Shown: positions 15,988-24,447 of the stretch, piece by piece
How the letters are laid out: every line of letters begins with the position of its first letter
Numbering within the stretch: the stretch's first letter is position 1
Program-made: the position numbers and the translations under genes
Notes under the pieces: generated by a model
Databases searched by the model: none
Seen by the model: only the letters and a program-made list of their open reading frames with translations
Told to the model about the DNA's origin: nothing
From: Bdellovibrionales bacterium
GTDB taxonomy: Bacteria; Bdellovibrionota; Bdellovibrionia; Bdellovibrionales; UBA1609
Direction of reading: 5' to 3'
NCBI GenBank assembly: GCA_020435005.1
Contig: JAGRAE010000004.1
Location: 1-41,183, forward strand
DNA length: 41,183 bases

Positions 15988-17214
15988 ATGACTATAGAAT
16001 TAGACGAATTATTAAAAATCGCCGTGGAAAAAGGGGCCAGTGATGTGCACCTCAAGGCGGGAATTGTGCCCGTCATGAGACGCCATGGAAAATTGCGACC
16101 AATTGCTCAGTCGCTTCCTACACTAACGGGTGAATTAATAGAAAAATTGGTGCAAAATCTGATGTCGGAACGGCAATATGAAGACTACAAAATAAAAAAA
16201 GAAATGGACCTAGGTTATGGAATTAGAGGACTTGGTCGCTTCCGAATTAATGTTTTTCGTCAAAGAGGAACTTCTCGCATAGTAATTCGAAACATTCCAC
16301 ATGTAGTCCCCCAATTAAAAGATTTATTTTTACCACCTGTTGTTCAAAAAATTGCTAATTACGAAAGAGGACTTGTATTGTTGACGGGTGCAACGGGCTC
16401 TGGAAAATCTACAACTATTGCTGCCATAATTGATTATATCAATCGCCATAAAAATCGACATATTTTAACTATAGAAGATCCCATTGAATTTCTCATTCGC
16501 GATCGAAAAAGTATAATCACTCAGAGAGAATTAGGTGTAGATGCCATTGATTTTCCCACAGCTTTACGCTCTTCTTTAAGGCAAGACCCCGATATAATTT
16601 TTATTGGTGAAATGCGCGATAGAAACACAATTGAAACAGCTTTAACCGCTGCTGAAACGGGGCACCTTGTACTTTCAACACTTCATACTCTAGACACTCA
16701 TGAGTCGGTCAATCGCATACTATCAGTTTTTTCAGAAACACAGCAAAGCCAAGTTCGTTTACAATTAGGTTCTGTATTAAGAGCCATTATGTGCCAACGC
16801 TTAGCCACGCGAATTGACGGTTCCGGCTTTGTGCCCGCGGTTGAAGTTATGATAAATAATGCTCGCGTACGGGAAATGATTGAAAACCCTGGCCGAACAA
16901 AAGAAATTCCCAAAGCTATTGAAGAGGGGAAAGTAACTTTTGGCATGCAAAGTTTTGATCAAAGTTTATTTGAATTAGTTTCAAATGAATTGATCTCTTA
17001 TGAAGAAGCCCTGAGATTAACAGACAACAATGAAGACTTTGCCGTTCGCTTTGGAGGAATTAACCAGTTTGACGAAAACGAAAGAGATCGCTGGCGGAAT
17101 AATATTAAATACCAGAAAAAAGTTTCAAACGCTTGGGATGAGCTATCTGAAGTTGAACTTGAAGAAAGCGGCTCTTCACCCCCTCCCCCCCCTAAAAAAA
17201 CGCGAAAATCTTGA
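15988..17214 (+). CDS. pilT: Type IV pilus retraction ATPase PilT
   Basis: PilT is the hexameric cytoplasmic ATPase that disassembles type IV pili and powers twitching; in Bdellovibrio, pili are needed for prey entry. Motifs are complete: AIRNIP-like VIRNIPH (99-105), Walker A GATGSGKS (134-141), Asp box TIEDPIEF (161-168), Walker B PDIIFIGEMRD (201-211) and His box GHLVLSTLHTLDTHESV. At 408 residues it is longer than E. coli or Pseudomonas PilT; the additional tail is acidic and then proline/lysine-rich, encoded across C5-T-C8-T-A7. No good Shine-Dalgarno precedes the ATG. recX follows after 31 bp. PilT and PilU paralogues are hard to separate by eye, and conserved retraction motifs favour PilT. 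Confidence 0.93.
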   Translation: MTIELDELLKIAVEKGASDVHLKAGIVPVMRRHGKLRPIAQSLPTLTGELIEKLVQNLMSERQYEDYKIKKEMDLGYGIRGLGRFRINVFRQRGTSRIVIRNIPHVVPQLKDLFLPPVVQKIANYERGLVLLTGATGSGKSTTIAAIIDYINRHKNRHILTIEDPIEFLIRDRKSIITQRELGVDAIDFPTALRSSLRQDPDIIFIGEMRDRNTIETALTAAETGHLVLSTLHTLDTHESVNRILSVFSETQQSQVRLQLGSVLRAIMCQRLATRIDGSGFVPAVEVMINNARVREMIENPGRTKEIPKAIEEGKVTFGMQSFDQSLFELVSNELISYEEALRLTDNNEDFAVRFGGINQFDENERDRWRNNIKYQKKVSNAWDELSEVELEESGSSPPPPPKKTRKS

Positions 17215-17245
17215 AGCTTCGTCCATAATGTGTCAAATATAAGGC

Positions 17246-17689
17246 ATGGATAAGGCCTTAGAAAAAGATGTTTATAAAACTCTCGATAAAATTGCCAGTT
17301 ATTTAGCACAGAGAGATCATGCCCCCGCCGAACTCAAAAGAAAAATGGCCGGACGTTACAGCCAAGAAAGTCTTGAGCAAGCCATGAATATCGCTCTGGA
17401 AAAGGGTTGGTTAAAAAGTCCTGAAGAACTCGCACAAAAGCTAACAGATTCTCTTCACCGTAAACTAAAGGGACATTTATATATACAAAACTATTTAAAA
17501 AACTTAGACCTACCTGCCACCCAAATGGATGAGGAGAAAGAACAAGAAAAATGTTTAACTTTGTTAGACAATCGTTTTGTCAATTGGCAAGATTATAAAT
17601 ATGAAGAAAAACAAAAACCGACAAGATTTTTACAAAGTCGTGGTTTTACCTTATCAACTATAAAGAAAGTACTTTATGAAACTAAATGA
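17246..17689 (+). CDS. recX: Regulatory protein RecX
   Basis: RecX binds RecA filaments and limits their growth. The 147-residue product has the helical three-repeat character of the family: an N-terminal YKTLDKIASYLAQRDHAPAE repeat followed by LKRKMAGRYSQESLEQAMNI, then GWLKSPEELAQKLTDSLHRK with the middle YI/NYL helix, and the C-terminal RGFTLSTIKKVLYETK. Its stop overlaps the alaS start by 14 bp, so the two are translationally coupled. It is separated from recA by about 10 kb and lies on the opposite strand, so it cannot share its transcript; it probably reads from the pilT promoter. Confidence 0.88.
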   Translation: MDKALEKDVYKTLDKIASYLAQRDHAPAELKRKMAGRYSQESLEQAMNIALEKGWLKSPEELAQKLTDSLHRKLKGHLYIQNYLKNLDLPATQMDEEKEQEKCLTLLDNRFVNWQDYKYEEKQKPTRFLQSRGFTLSTIKKVLYETK

Positions 17690-20384
17690 AATTCGCCAAA
17701 AATTTATTGATTACTTTAGAGAACACAGTCACGCTGAAGTCGAAAGCTCTTCACTGATTCCAGAAAATGATCCTACCCTGTTATTTACCAATGCCGGTAT
17801 GAACCAATTTAAAAATGTTTTCACTGGACTGGAAAAAAGAGATTACACAAGAGCTGTTACTGCCCAAAAATGTGTGCGCGCGGGTGGCAAACACAATGAT
17901 TTGGAAAATGTTGGCTTTACTGCTCGCCATCATACTTTTTTCGAAATGCTGGGTAACTTTTCTTTTGGTGATTATTTTAAGAAAGAAGCCATTCGCCTTT
18001 CTTGGCAATTCCTCACTCAAGAGTTAAAAATCCCCAAAGACAAGCTTTATGTCACTGTTTTTCAAGACGATGATGAGGCCGCTGAGATTTGGGAAAAACA
18101 GGAAGGCATTCCTAAAGAAAGAATTTATCGCTTTGGTGAAAAAGATAACTTTTGGCGCATGGGCAATTCCGGCCCTTGTGGACCCTGCTCAGAAATTTTT
18201 TACGATCTAGGGCCCGAAGTGGGTGGAGACCCCAAACAAAATGTAATGGGTGGTGAGGGCGATCGCTATATAGAAATTTGGAATTTAGTATTTATGCAAT
18301 TCTATGAAGATGAGCAAGGCAATAAAACTCCCCTCCCTAATCCATCTATAGACACGGGTATGGGGTTGGAACGTTTAGCTGCAGTTCTTCAAGGAGAACT
18401 CAGTAACTACCACACAGATGCCTTTCGTCAAATCTTAGACCAATTAGGGCGCTTGTGCCACGGTCAATATATTTACGATACTCGCCGCCTAAAGGGAGAA
18501 GAATTAAAGAAAATTGAAAATGACAATGTGGCTTACCGGGTCTTGGCTGATCACGCGCGAGCTACAGCTTTTCTAATTGCCGATGGTGTATTACCTAGCA
18601 ATGAGGGCAGAGGTTATGTTCTTCGTCGCATAATGAGAAGAGCTATTCGTTATGGTCGCAATTTATCCAAAGAAGCTTCACTTTTACCTGCTGCTGTAGA
18701 CGAAGTCATAAAATTAATGGGCCACCACTATAAAGAGTTAGTGGCACAAGAGTCGTTAATTCAATCAACCGTGAGGGATGAAGAAAAAAGATTCTTGAAA
18801 ACATTAGATCAAGGCACAGATATTTTACAAAATGAAGTCCAAAGATTAAAAAATAAAAATGAGAATATATTATCGGGAGAGTTTGCCTTTAAACTCTACG
18901 ACACTTATGGTTTTCCTTTGGATTTAACTCAACTCGTAGCCAAAGAACATCACATACAAGTTAATGAAAGTGATTTCCATAAACACATGCAAAGAGCTAA
19001 GGAAATTGCAAAAGCTTCATGGAAAGGCAAAGCTCTTTCTGCAGATGCCGCTTTTTTAATCAAAGAAAGTCAAAAAATATTAAATGCTCATGGACCAACA
19101 AATTTTACGGGTTACGATCGCTTGCACGACCAAGCTAAAATTTTATGGCTCGCCAAAAATAATCAAGTTGTAGATTCGCTTAATGAAGGAGAGATCGGAT
19201 TACTCGTGTGTAGCCCCACCTGTTATTATGCAGAAAGTGGTGGTCAAGTGGGTGATACAGGCACTCTTGAAACAGCTAAAGGCTTTGCTGATGTTTTAGA
19301 TTGCACCAAATCTCAGGATGTTTTTTATCACCATATAAAAGTAACCTCAGGCTCAATTGGCATCAATGAATCCGTTGCTCTAAAGGTGGATGCTAAAAGT
19401 CGACAAGACTCTGCCAATAATCATTCAGCCACACACCTTATGCACGCCGCTTTAAAAAAAGTAGTTGGCTCCCACGTCAATCAAGCGGGTTCTTTAGTAG
19501 AACCTGAAAGGTTGCGCTTTGACTTTACTCACAACCAACCTCTAACTTCTGAGCAAATTGTGCAAATTGAAAACTTGGTCAATGCAGAAATTGAAAAATA
19601 CGAAGAAGTTCAAGCCGCCAACATGTCTCACCAACAAGCCATTGCAGAGGGTGCAGTGGCCTTGTTTGGAGAAAAATATGGAGATGAAGTTCGTGTGATC
19701 GCCATGGGTGATTTTTCCAAAGAACTTTGCGGAGGCATACACGTAAAAAATACGGGTTATATTCGAGCCTTTAAAATTGTTAGCGAAAGTGGAGTAAGTG
19801 CCGGAGTTCGCCGTATTGAGGCCATTACCGGCAGCAAGGCGGTTCAGTTTTTAATGAAAAATACCCGTGAAAATGAAGAAACACGCTCTAAAGTTGGGTA
19901 TAAAGGCGACTGGGAAAACTATTTGTATGAAAACCAAAAGTCTGTAGGTGAGTTTTTCGATCAACAACGTGAAGAGATTAAACATATCTCAAAGGAGTTG
20001 CAAAAAGCTAAAGGCCAGCAGATAAACATTGATGATTTTATTTCTACAGCTAAGGATTTCACTTTTGACGGAGTAACTTCTAAACTCGTGACTGCAGATG
20101 TGCCCATGGATGACAGAAAAGTGTTAAGCGAAATTTCTGACAAAATACGCGATAAAATTCAAAGTGGTGTCGTGATTGTTGTGGGTGAAGGAGAAACTTC
20201 ACATCCCATAGTTGTATCTGTATCAAAAAATTTAGTCGGTCCTTATAAGGCCGGAGAAATTTTAAAGCAGGTTGCTGGTGACATGGGCGGAAAAGGTGGC
20301 GGTCGTCCCGATTTTGCTCAAGGTGCCGCTGCTAATCGCGGCAACCTGAGCCAAGCTTTTCAAAATATAAGAGCTAATTTTTAG
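17676..20384 (+). CDS. alaS: Alanine--tRNA ligase
   Basis: AlaRS charges tRNA-Ala and edits mischarged Ser or Gly. All domains are present in 902 residues: class II catalytic core with FTNAGMNQFKNVFTG, RHHTFFEMLGNFSFGDYFKK and the GMGLERLAAVLQG motif 3, the tRNA-recognition helical region, the editing domain with NNHSATHLMHAAL (H-x3-H, around residue 584) and FSKELCGGIHVKNTG (around 684), and the C-Ala domain ending GGKGGGRPDFAQGA. The protein is slightly longer than E. coli AlaS (876). It overlaps recX by 14 bp and the convergent outer-membrane gene by 4 bp. No T-box leader is present. Confidence 0.98.
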   Translation: MKLNEIRQKFIDYFREHSHAEVESSSLIPENDPTLLFTNAGMNQFKNVFTGLEKRDYTRAVTAQKCVRAGGKHNDLENVGFTARHHTFFEMLGNFSFGDYFKKEAIRLSWQFLTQELKIPKDKLYVTVFQDDDEAAEIWEKQEGIPKERIYRFGEKDNFWRMGNSGPCGPCSEIFYDLGPEVGGDPKQNVMGGEGDRYIEIWNLVFMQFYEDEQGNKTPLPNPSIDTGMGLERLAAVLQGELSNYHTDAFRQILDQLGRLCHGQYIYDTRRLKGEELKKIENDNVAYRVLADHARATAFLIADGVLPSNEGRGYVLRRIMRRAIRYGRNLSKEASLLPAAVDEVIKLMGHHYKELVAQESLIQSTVRDEEKRFLKTLDQGTDILQNEVQRLKNKNENILSGEFAFKLYDTYGFPLDLTQLVAKEHHIQVNESDFHKHMQRAKEIAKASWKGKALSADAAFLIKESQKILNAHGPTNFTGYDRLHDQAKILWLAKNNQVVDSLNEGEIGLLVCSPTCYYAESGGQVGDTGTLETAKGFADVLDCTKSQDVFYHHIKVTSGSIGINESVALKVDAKSRQDSANNHSATHLMHAALKKVVGSHVNQAGSLVEPERLRFDFTHNQPLTSEQIVQIENLVNAEIEKYEEVQAANMSHQQAIAEGAVALFGEKYGDEVRVIAMGDFSKELCGGIHVKNTGYIRAFKIVSESGVSAGVRRIEAITGSKAVQFLMKNTRENEETRSKVGYKGDWENYLYENQKSVGEFFDQQREEIKHISKELQKAKGQQINIDDFISTAKDFTFDGVTSKLVTADVPMDDRKVLSEISDKIRDKIQSGVVIVVGEGETSHPIVVSVSKNLVGPYKAGEILKQVAGDMGGKGGGRPDFAQGAAANRGNLSQAFQNIRANF

Positions 20385-20941
20385 AAGAGATAAACGAGTC
20401 CGGCGGCTAAGCTGGATTTGTAATCCACATCATCTGCGATTTCACTTAAACCTAAATTGAATTCTACTTCTACCCCAAAATTAGGCACAAAACGGAAGTG
20501 TCCTCCCACACTTGCAGAATAGTACATGCCAGTGGCATCAGGATCGATACATGGTAAAGATGATCCTGAGACAGAACAACCTTCATAAACATTTAAGCCT
20601 AATTTTAAACCACCATATACGCCTGCATTTTCACTAAACATCATTAAATATGTAAGAGGTATATCAATTCCTGTTAACTCTGCTTTGTATGTTATCCCAC
20701 CAGCTAAGTTACTTTCAAAACTTCTCATTGAAATCAAAGCTCCTGATCTAAAGTAATTTCCATCTCCCGCCTCGATAAAACCTAACACGCCACCATAAAA
20801 ACCTGTACCTGAACTTAAATCAACTCCTGACATATCAGTATCCACATCTGTTGTTTGCATGCCACCAGTAACCGCCATTTCTTGAGCATTTACAGTTAAG
20901 CCTCCAAAAATTAATATAGCACATAATATTAAATTCTTCAC
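20381..20941 (-). CDS. Outer membrane beta-barrel protein
   Basis: The 186-residue product has a signal peptide (MKNLILCAILIFGGLTVNAQ, cleavage near VNA-QE), then alternating amphipathic strands with Gly-rich turns (GFYGGVLGFIEAG, YYSASVGGHFRF, GVEVEFNLGLSEI) and a C-terminal aromatic residue in AAGLVYLF, the sorting signal of outer-membrane barrels. The size suggests an eight-stranded OmpW/OmpA-like barrel. Two cysteines (GCSVSGSSLPC) probably form a disulfide in an outer loop. The start codon is GTG with AGGAGG 7 nt upstream, located in the end of the preceding gene; only 9 bp separate the two genes, so they form an operon. Exact function unknown. Confidence 0.85.
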   Translation of the reverse strand: MKNLILCAILIFGGLTVNAQEMAVTGGMQTTDVDTDMSGVDLSSGTGFYGGVLGFIEAGDGNYFRSGALISMRSFESNLAGGITYKAELTGIDIPLTYLMMFSENAGVYGGLKLGLNVYEGCSVSGSSLPCIDPDATGMYYSASVGGHFRFVPNFGVEVEFNLGLSEIADDVDYKSSLAAGLVYLF

Positions 20942-20950
20942 AAAAACCTC

Positions 20951-21451
20951 CTAAAGTTTTTTTTCTTTACCTTTATAAAACAAGTACGCCTTACCTTTTT
21001 TATCTTTTAAAGCATGTGGAGTCATATTATCAAAAAAATAAGGGGGTTCACCTGAATTAAAGTTTTTGTTGCGCCTTTGCACAATATTTTCGGCTAATAT
21101 ATGCAGTCGGCTATGATCTATCTTATAAACATACCATTTTAAATTTTGGACCTGAGCTTCTCCATAAGGGGCTGTCCACACTAAGATTTCTACAAAAACA
21201 GATCTGCCAATTTTCTTAATGTAAATGTTTTGCCATTCTGTTTCCTTGCCTTGCAAAGGAAACTTCTCAAGATTTCTCCACACACCATCGTGGATTAAAA
21301 TTTTATCATCTAAAAAGTGAAATCGATAACCCTGTGTATCTAATGGACAATTTTTTAATTGGAGCTCAGTGGGATTACAATGATTCTTTTTGGAATACGC
21401 CCAGCTACTACAAGAAACCAAACAAATATAAAGTGCTATTATAATTTTCAT
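20951..21451 (-). CDS. Small exported protein of unknown function
   Basis: This 166-residue protein starts MKIIIALYICLVSCSSWAYS, which can be read as a Sec signal peptide (cleavage SWA-YS) or as a lipoprotein signal (lipobox L-V-S-C, lipid on Cys14). The mature part is beta-rich, with the strands WQNIYIKKIGRSVFVEILVW and NLKWYVYKIDHSRLHILAEN, and the basic end KGKAYLFYKGKEKKL. Two further cysteines lie in NHCNPTELQLKNC. I do not recognise the family. It is 9 bp ahead of the beta-barrel gene on the same strand, so a partnership in the envelope is plausible. Confidence 0.75.
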   Translation of the reverse strand: MKIIIALYICLVSCSSWAYSKKNHCNPTELQLKNCPLDTQGYRFHFLDDKILIHDGVWRNLEKFPLQGKETEWQNIYIKKIGRSVFVEILVWTAPYGEAQVQNLKWYVYKIDHSRLHILAENIVQRRNKNFNSGEPPYFFDNMTPHALKDKKGKAYLFYKGKEKKL

Positions 21452-21499
21452 ATGTGAATATGTTGCATCAAAGTCGTGGAACTGTCAAAAAACCTCTAC

Positions 21500-22723
21500 T
21501 TAGTTTTCAGCGTTTTCTGATTTTATTTTGTATGCAAAGAACAGCCAGCAGCCCACGCCGATGGTGGCAATTCCCGTGTACAGTAGATCAGAAAACCTTA
21601 CAAAACTCTTGAGTAGTGTTATTGACAATGACGTCATACCTTTACTCGTTCTATAAGCAAAAACATCTATTATTTCTTTTGTTCGATAACGTTCATCAAA
21701 ACTCAAAGGAATGTAAAAGGTTTCCTTCGTTGCTCTAAACAGAGAGTAATCCAATGCCTTGAACATTAATAGTGCAAGACCAATGGAATAAATACTCATA
21801 TCCACCAACGACCAACTGCAAAGAACCAAGTTTACAATTGGAATAAATAAAAAGGCTGTTACGGGTTTAACATATCGAAGTAAAAATGGAGTGAGTATAA
21901 ATTGAAAAAAAAGAGCCACACCATTTAATGTGCCATAAAAAAATCCTAACTTCGATGTTTGCTCATCTAATTGGGGAAAGGCCTCTTGAACTCGACTCTG
22001 AAAAGCCAAATCTAAAACCGTCGCTACTAATTGAGTAAACACAATGACAAAAAATAGAAAACTTAGTCGTTTATTACTAAATAGTGATTTTAAGCCGGTT
22101 ACTTTGAAAAAGTTATGAGGCTTTTTTTGAGCCATGGGCTCACCAAATTTTTTATAGATGATATGGGAAATAAAAAATGCAGGAATGCACAACAAAATAG
22201 GTATCAGTAACATATTCAAAGTTCCCAATGATTTTGTTGCAAACCCCAACAATAACCCACCAACCATAGAACCCAAAGTAGATATACCAATAAGAGGCCC
22301 ATTCAACTGGCGAGCCATTTCTTTGGTAATGCCACTATTGATGTATGACCAATATTGCTCAATAAGTATAACAATATAAATCTCTCGAAAAACAAATAAG
22401 ACTCCTGATGCCAATTTTACTTTAAAGAGTAAACCAATATAACAGAGGAAAAATGTAACAGCTGAAATGAGTGTAGATAGCATTAAAGTCCATTTGGGCC
22501 CCCATTTATTCAACATAAGATCATATATAAATAAAGAGGCAATGGCCGCTAGGGGAATAAAAGTCATTACTATAGGTAAGTTCTCAGTGCCATAATCAAA
22601 CTTGAATAAGGTATAGGAAGCGCTTCGTGCCACTTCATAACCAATTAGCGTAATAGAAGCTAGAAAACCTAAAGATAAACCTAATTTTACTTGTTGTTTA
22701 TCACTTAAACTTAACCGTTCCAA
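21500..22723 (-). CDS. Multi-pass carrier resembling NTT/Tlc nucleotide transporters
   Basis: The 407-residue protein has about 12 hydrophobic segments with MFS-like spacing. Several stretches recall the NTT (ATP:ADP antiporter, Tlc) family: RSASYTLFKFDYGTENLPI, EQYWSYINSGITKEMARQLN, and the late ALDYSLFRATKETFYIPLSF followed by DERYRTKEIIDVFAYRTSKG, which parallels the Y-S-L-F-x-P-T-K-E-x-x-Y-I-P segment and the following K/D-V/R-K run of Tlc proteins. The family imports nucleotides in obligate intracellular bacteria and plastids. If the assignment holds, the protein could take nucleotides from prey. A general MFS transporter is the alternative. The start is TTG 22723 with AAGG 7 nt upstream; no earlier start is in frame before a stop. 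Confidence 0.65.
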   Translation of the reverse strand: MERLSLSDKQQVKLGLSLGFLASITLIGYEVARSASYTLFKFDYGTENLPIVMTFIPLAAIASLFIYDLMLNKWGPKWTLMLSTLISAVTFFLCYIGLLFKVKLASGVLFVFREIYIVILIEQYWSYINSGITKEMARQLNGPLIGISTLGSMVGGLLLGFATKSLGTLNMLLIPILLCIPAFFISHIIYKKFGEPMAQKKPHNFFKVTGLKSLFSNKRLSFLFFVIVFTQLVATVLDLAFQSRVQEAFPQLDEQTSKLGFFYGTLNGVALFFQFILTPFLLRYVKPVTAFLFIPIVNLVLCSWSLVDMSIYSIGLALLMFKALDYSLFRATKETFYIPLSFDERYRTKEIIDVFAYRTSKGMTSLSITLLKSFVRFSDLLYTGIATIGVGCWLFFAYKIKSENAEN

Positions 22724-22853
22724 ACCTGTACCTTGTCCTTAAAAGACGTCGTGTGTTCTCTACACTTACTGAAAGAATGTTAAGATGTCTAATGATCTTT
22801 AAAACAGAATCTTAAAAATTAACTGTTAAATTGATGATATAACTTTTTCACTT

Positions 22854-24137
22854 ATGAATATAGTAATAATTGGTGCTGGATTTGGTGGTTTAGAAGCATG
22901 TAAAGAACTCAGTCAAAATAAAAATTTTGAAATATATTTAGTAGATAAAAATAATTATCACTTATTTCAGCCTTTACTTTATCAAGTCGCATCCGCAGCA
23001 GTATCCGCAGCTGATATATGCTCTCCAGTGAGAAGTGAGTTCAAAAAATACAAGAACGTTCATTTTATATTTGATCAATTTGAAAGCGTACTTCTCGAAC
23101 AGCAAAAAGTACAACTAAAAAACATGCAAATTACATATGACGTTCTCATTTTAGCCTGTGGCTCAAAAACGACTTATTACAATCATAAGGAGTGGTCAAA
23201 ATATTCATTCCCACTTAAAACTTTAAAAGATGCTCGCAACATACGCAATAAGGTGTTGTTAAATCTAGAAATTGCCAAGCAATGTTCCATCAATGAACTC
23301 AATGCTTACTTAACTTTTATAATAGTTGGCGGCGGACCTACGGGTGTGGAAATGGCGGGAAGTCTTTGTCAGTTAGGGTTAATGAATCAACCTAAAACAT
23401 TCCATCATCGTGACAAGGCCAATGTGGTGCTCCTCGAAAAGGGAAACCGTTTACTTCCAACTTTTCCTCACAATTTGTCAGAAAAAGCCTTTCGCAAGTT
23501 ACACGATATGGGTGTGGATATTTATTTAAATCAAGAAGTGTCTGATATAAATGAAAATGGAGTTAAATTAATGAATGGTCAATTTTTTGAAAGTCATTGT
23601 GTGGTATGGGCTACTGGTGTTGTACCTACAACAATAAATTGGCTTCTACCTTTTAGAAAAAGCCCCGATGGGCGAATTATAGTTAACGATTATTTACAAG
23701 TACAAGGGCAAGAAAACATTTATTGCATTGGAGATCAAGCCTATTGTAAGGATAAAAATGGAAATCTATTACCTGGTTTAGCCTCTGTAGCCAAACAACA
23801 AGGAAAATATCTTGGCAAAAAACTAAAGGGTAAAGCTATTGGTGCTTTTGCCTACAAAAACTGGGGCCAAATGGCCACTTTGGGTACAAACAGTGCCGTC
23901 GTTGATTTTGGTTCGATAACTTTTAATGGATATTTCGGTTGGCTGGTTTGGTCAATTATTCATATTTACTATTTAGTTAGTTTTCGCAATAAGCTGATGG
24001 TGTTTGTACAATGGATTTGGTCTTACTTAACCTTTAGCCCAGGAGCGCAAGTCATCGATGAAGAAATTGAGCCCCACCTACTCTATCATAAACCTAAAAA
24101 AAAGAGGACCCATGGAAACTTTATTAGACCGCATTAA
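22854..24137 (+). CDS. ndh: Type II NADH:quinone oxidoreductase (NDH-2 family)
   Basis: NDH-2 is a single-subunit, non-proton-pumping flavoenzyme that passes electrons from NADH to quinone at the inner membrane face. The 427-residue product shows both dinucleotide folds: FAD-binding IIGAGFGG (5-12) and NAD-binding FIIVGGGPTGVEMAG, with ATGVVPTTI and YCIGDQAYC closing the FAD site, then ASVAKQQGKYLGKKL, the quinone-site A-x-x-A-x-Q region. The C-terminal part (GYFGWLVWSIIHIYYLVSF) is the amphipathic membrane anchor. Start context is weak. The small gene downstream overlaps its end by 26 bp. A sulfide:quinone reductase is less likely because the redox-cysteine pattern is absent. Confidence 0.93.
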   Translation: MNIVIIGAGFGGLEACKELSQNKNFEIYLVDKNNYHLFQPLLYQVASAAVSAADICSPVRSEFKKYKNVHFIFDQFESVLLEQQKVQLKNMQITYDVLILACGSKTTYYNHKEWSKYSFPLKTLKDARNIRNKVLLNLEIAKQCSINELNAYLTFIIVGGGPTGVEMAGSLCQLGLMNQPKTFHHRDKANVVLLEKGNRLLPTFPHNLSEKAFRKLHDMGVDIYLNQEVSDINENGVKLMNGQFFESHCVVWATGVVPTTINWLLPFRKSPDGRIIVNDYLQVQGQENIYCIGDQAYCKDKNGNLLPGLASVAKQQGKYLGKKLKGKAIGAFAYKNWGQMATLGTNSAVVDFGSITFNGYFGWLVWSIIHIYYLVSFRNKLMVFVQWIWSYLTFSPGAQVIDEEIEPHLLYHKPKKKRTHGNFIRPH

Positions 24138-24393
24138 TATTTTAAAAGTACAAGGTTATGATAACCAATTTGTTTTTAAAAACGGAAAACTTTATCACGA
24201 CAATAAAAAACTCGATACTCATTATTTACAAATTGATGAAACTTTTCGCATTGAAGGAGATTCAAACCCCAACGAAGAAGTGATAGTCTATGCCATTACA
24301 TGTAAACAACCCCATCTAAAAGGGATTCTTATAGATAGCTTTGGTATGTATGCGGAGATTGATAAAGAAAAATTTATAGAAAAAATATCTTAA
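24112..24393 (+). CDS. Small protein of the family often labelled phosphoribosylpyrophosphate synthetase
   Basis: The 93-residue product starts METLLDRINILKVQGYDNQF. The core DETFRIEGDSNPNEEVIVYA followed by ITCKQPHLKGILIDSFGMYA closely parallels a small family (D-E-x-x-R-F-E-G-x-x-x-P-D-D-x-x-x-V-Y-A-I-S ... K-G-x-L-V-D-A-Y-G-x-Y-A) common in Bacteroidetes. Those proteins carry a database label of phosphoribosylpyrophosphate synthetase, but they are far too short to be that enzyme and have none of its motifs; the label should not be believed. The true role is unknown. AGAGGA precedes the ATG. The gene overlaps the end of ndh by 26 bp, so translation is coupled to it. Confidence 0.8.
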   Translation: METLLDRINILKVQGYDNQFVFKNGKLYHDNKKLDTHYLQIDETFRIEGDSNPNEEVIVYAITCKQPHLKGILIDSFGMYAEIDKEKFIEKIS

Positions 24394-24447
24394 AGAAGAA
24401 AGCTAAAGACTTTACAGGTCATTAACTCAACTGTTAACTTGACTGTT

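Noticed and set aside
17600-17676. A T-box or other leader before alaS
   Set aside because: alaS overlaps recX and has no untranslated leader.
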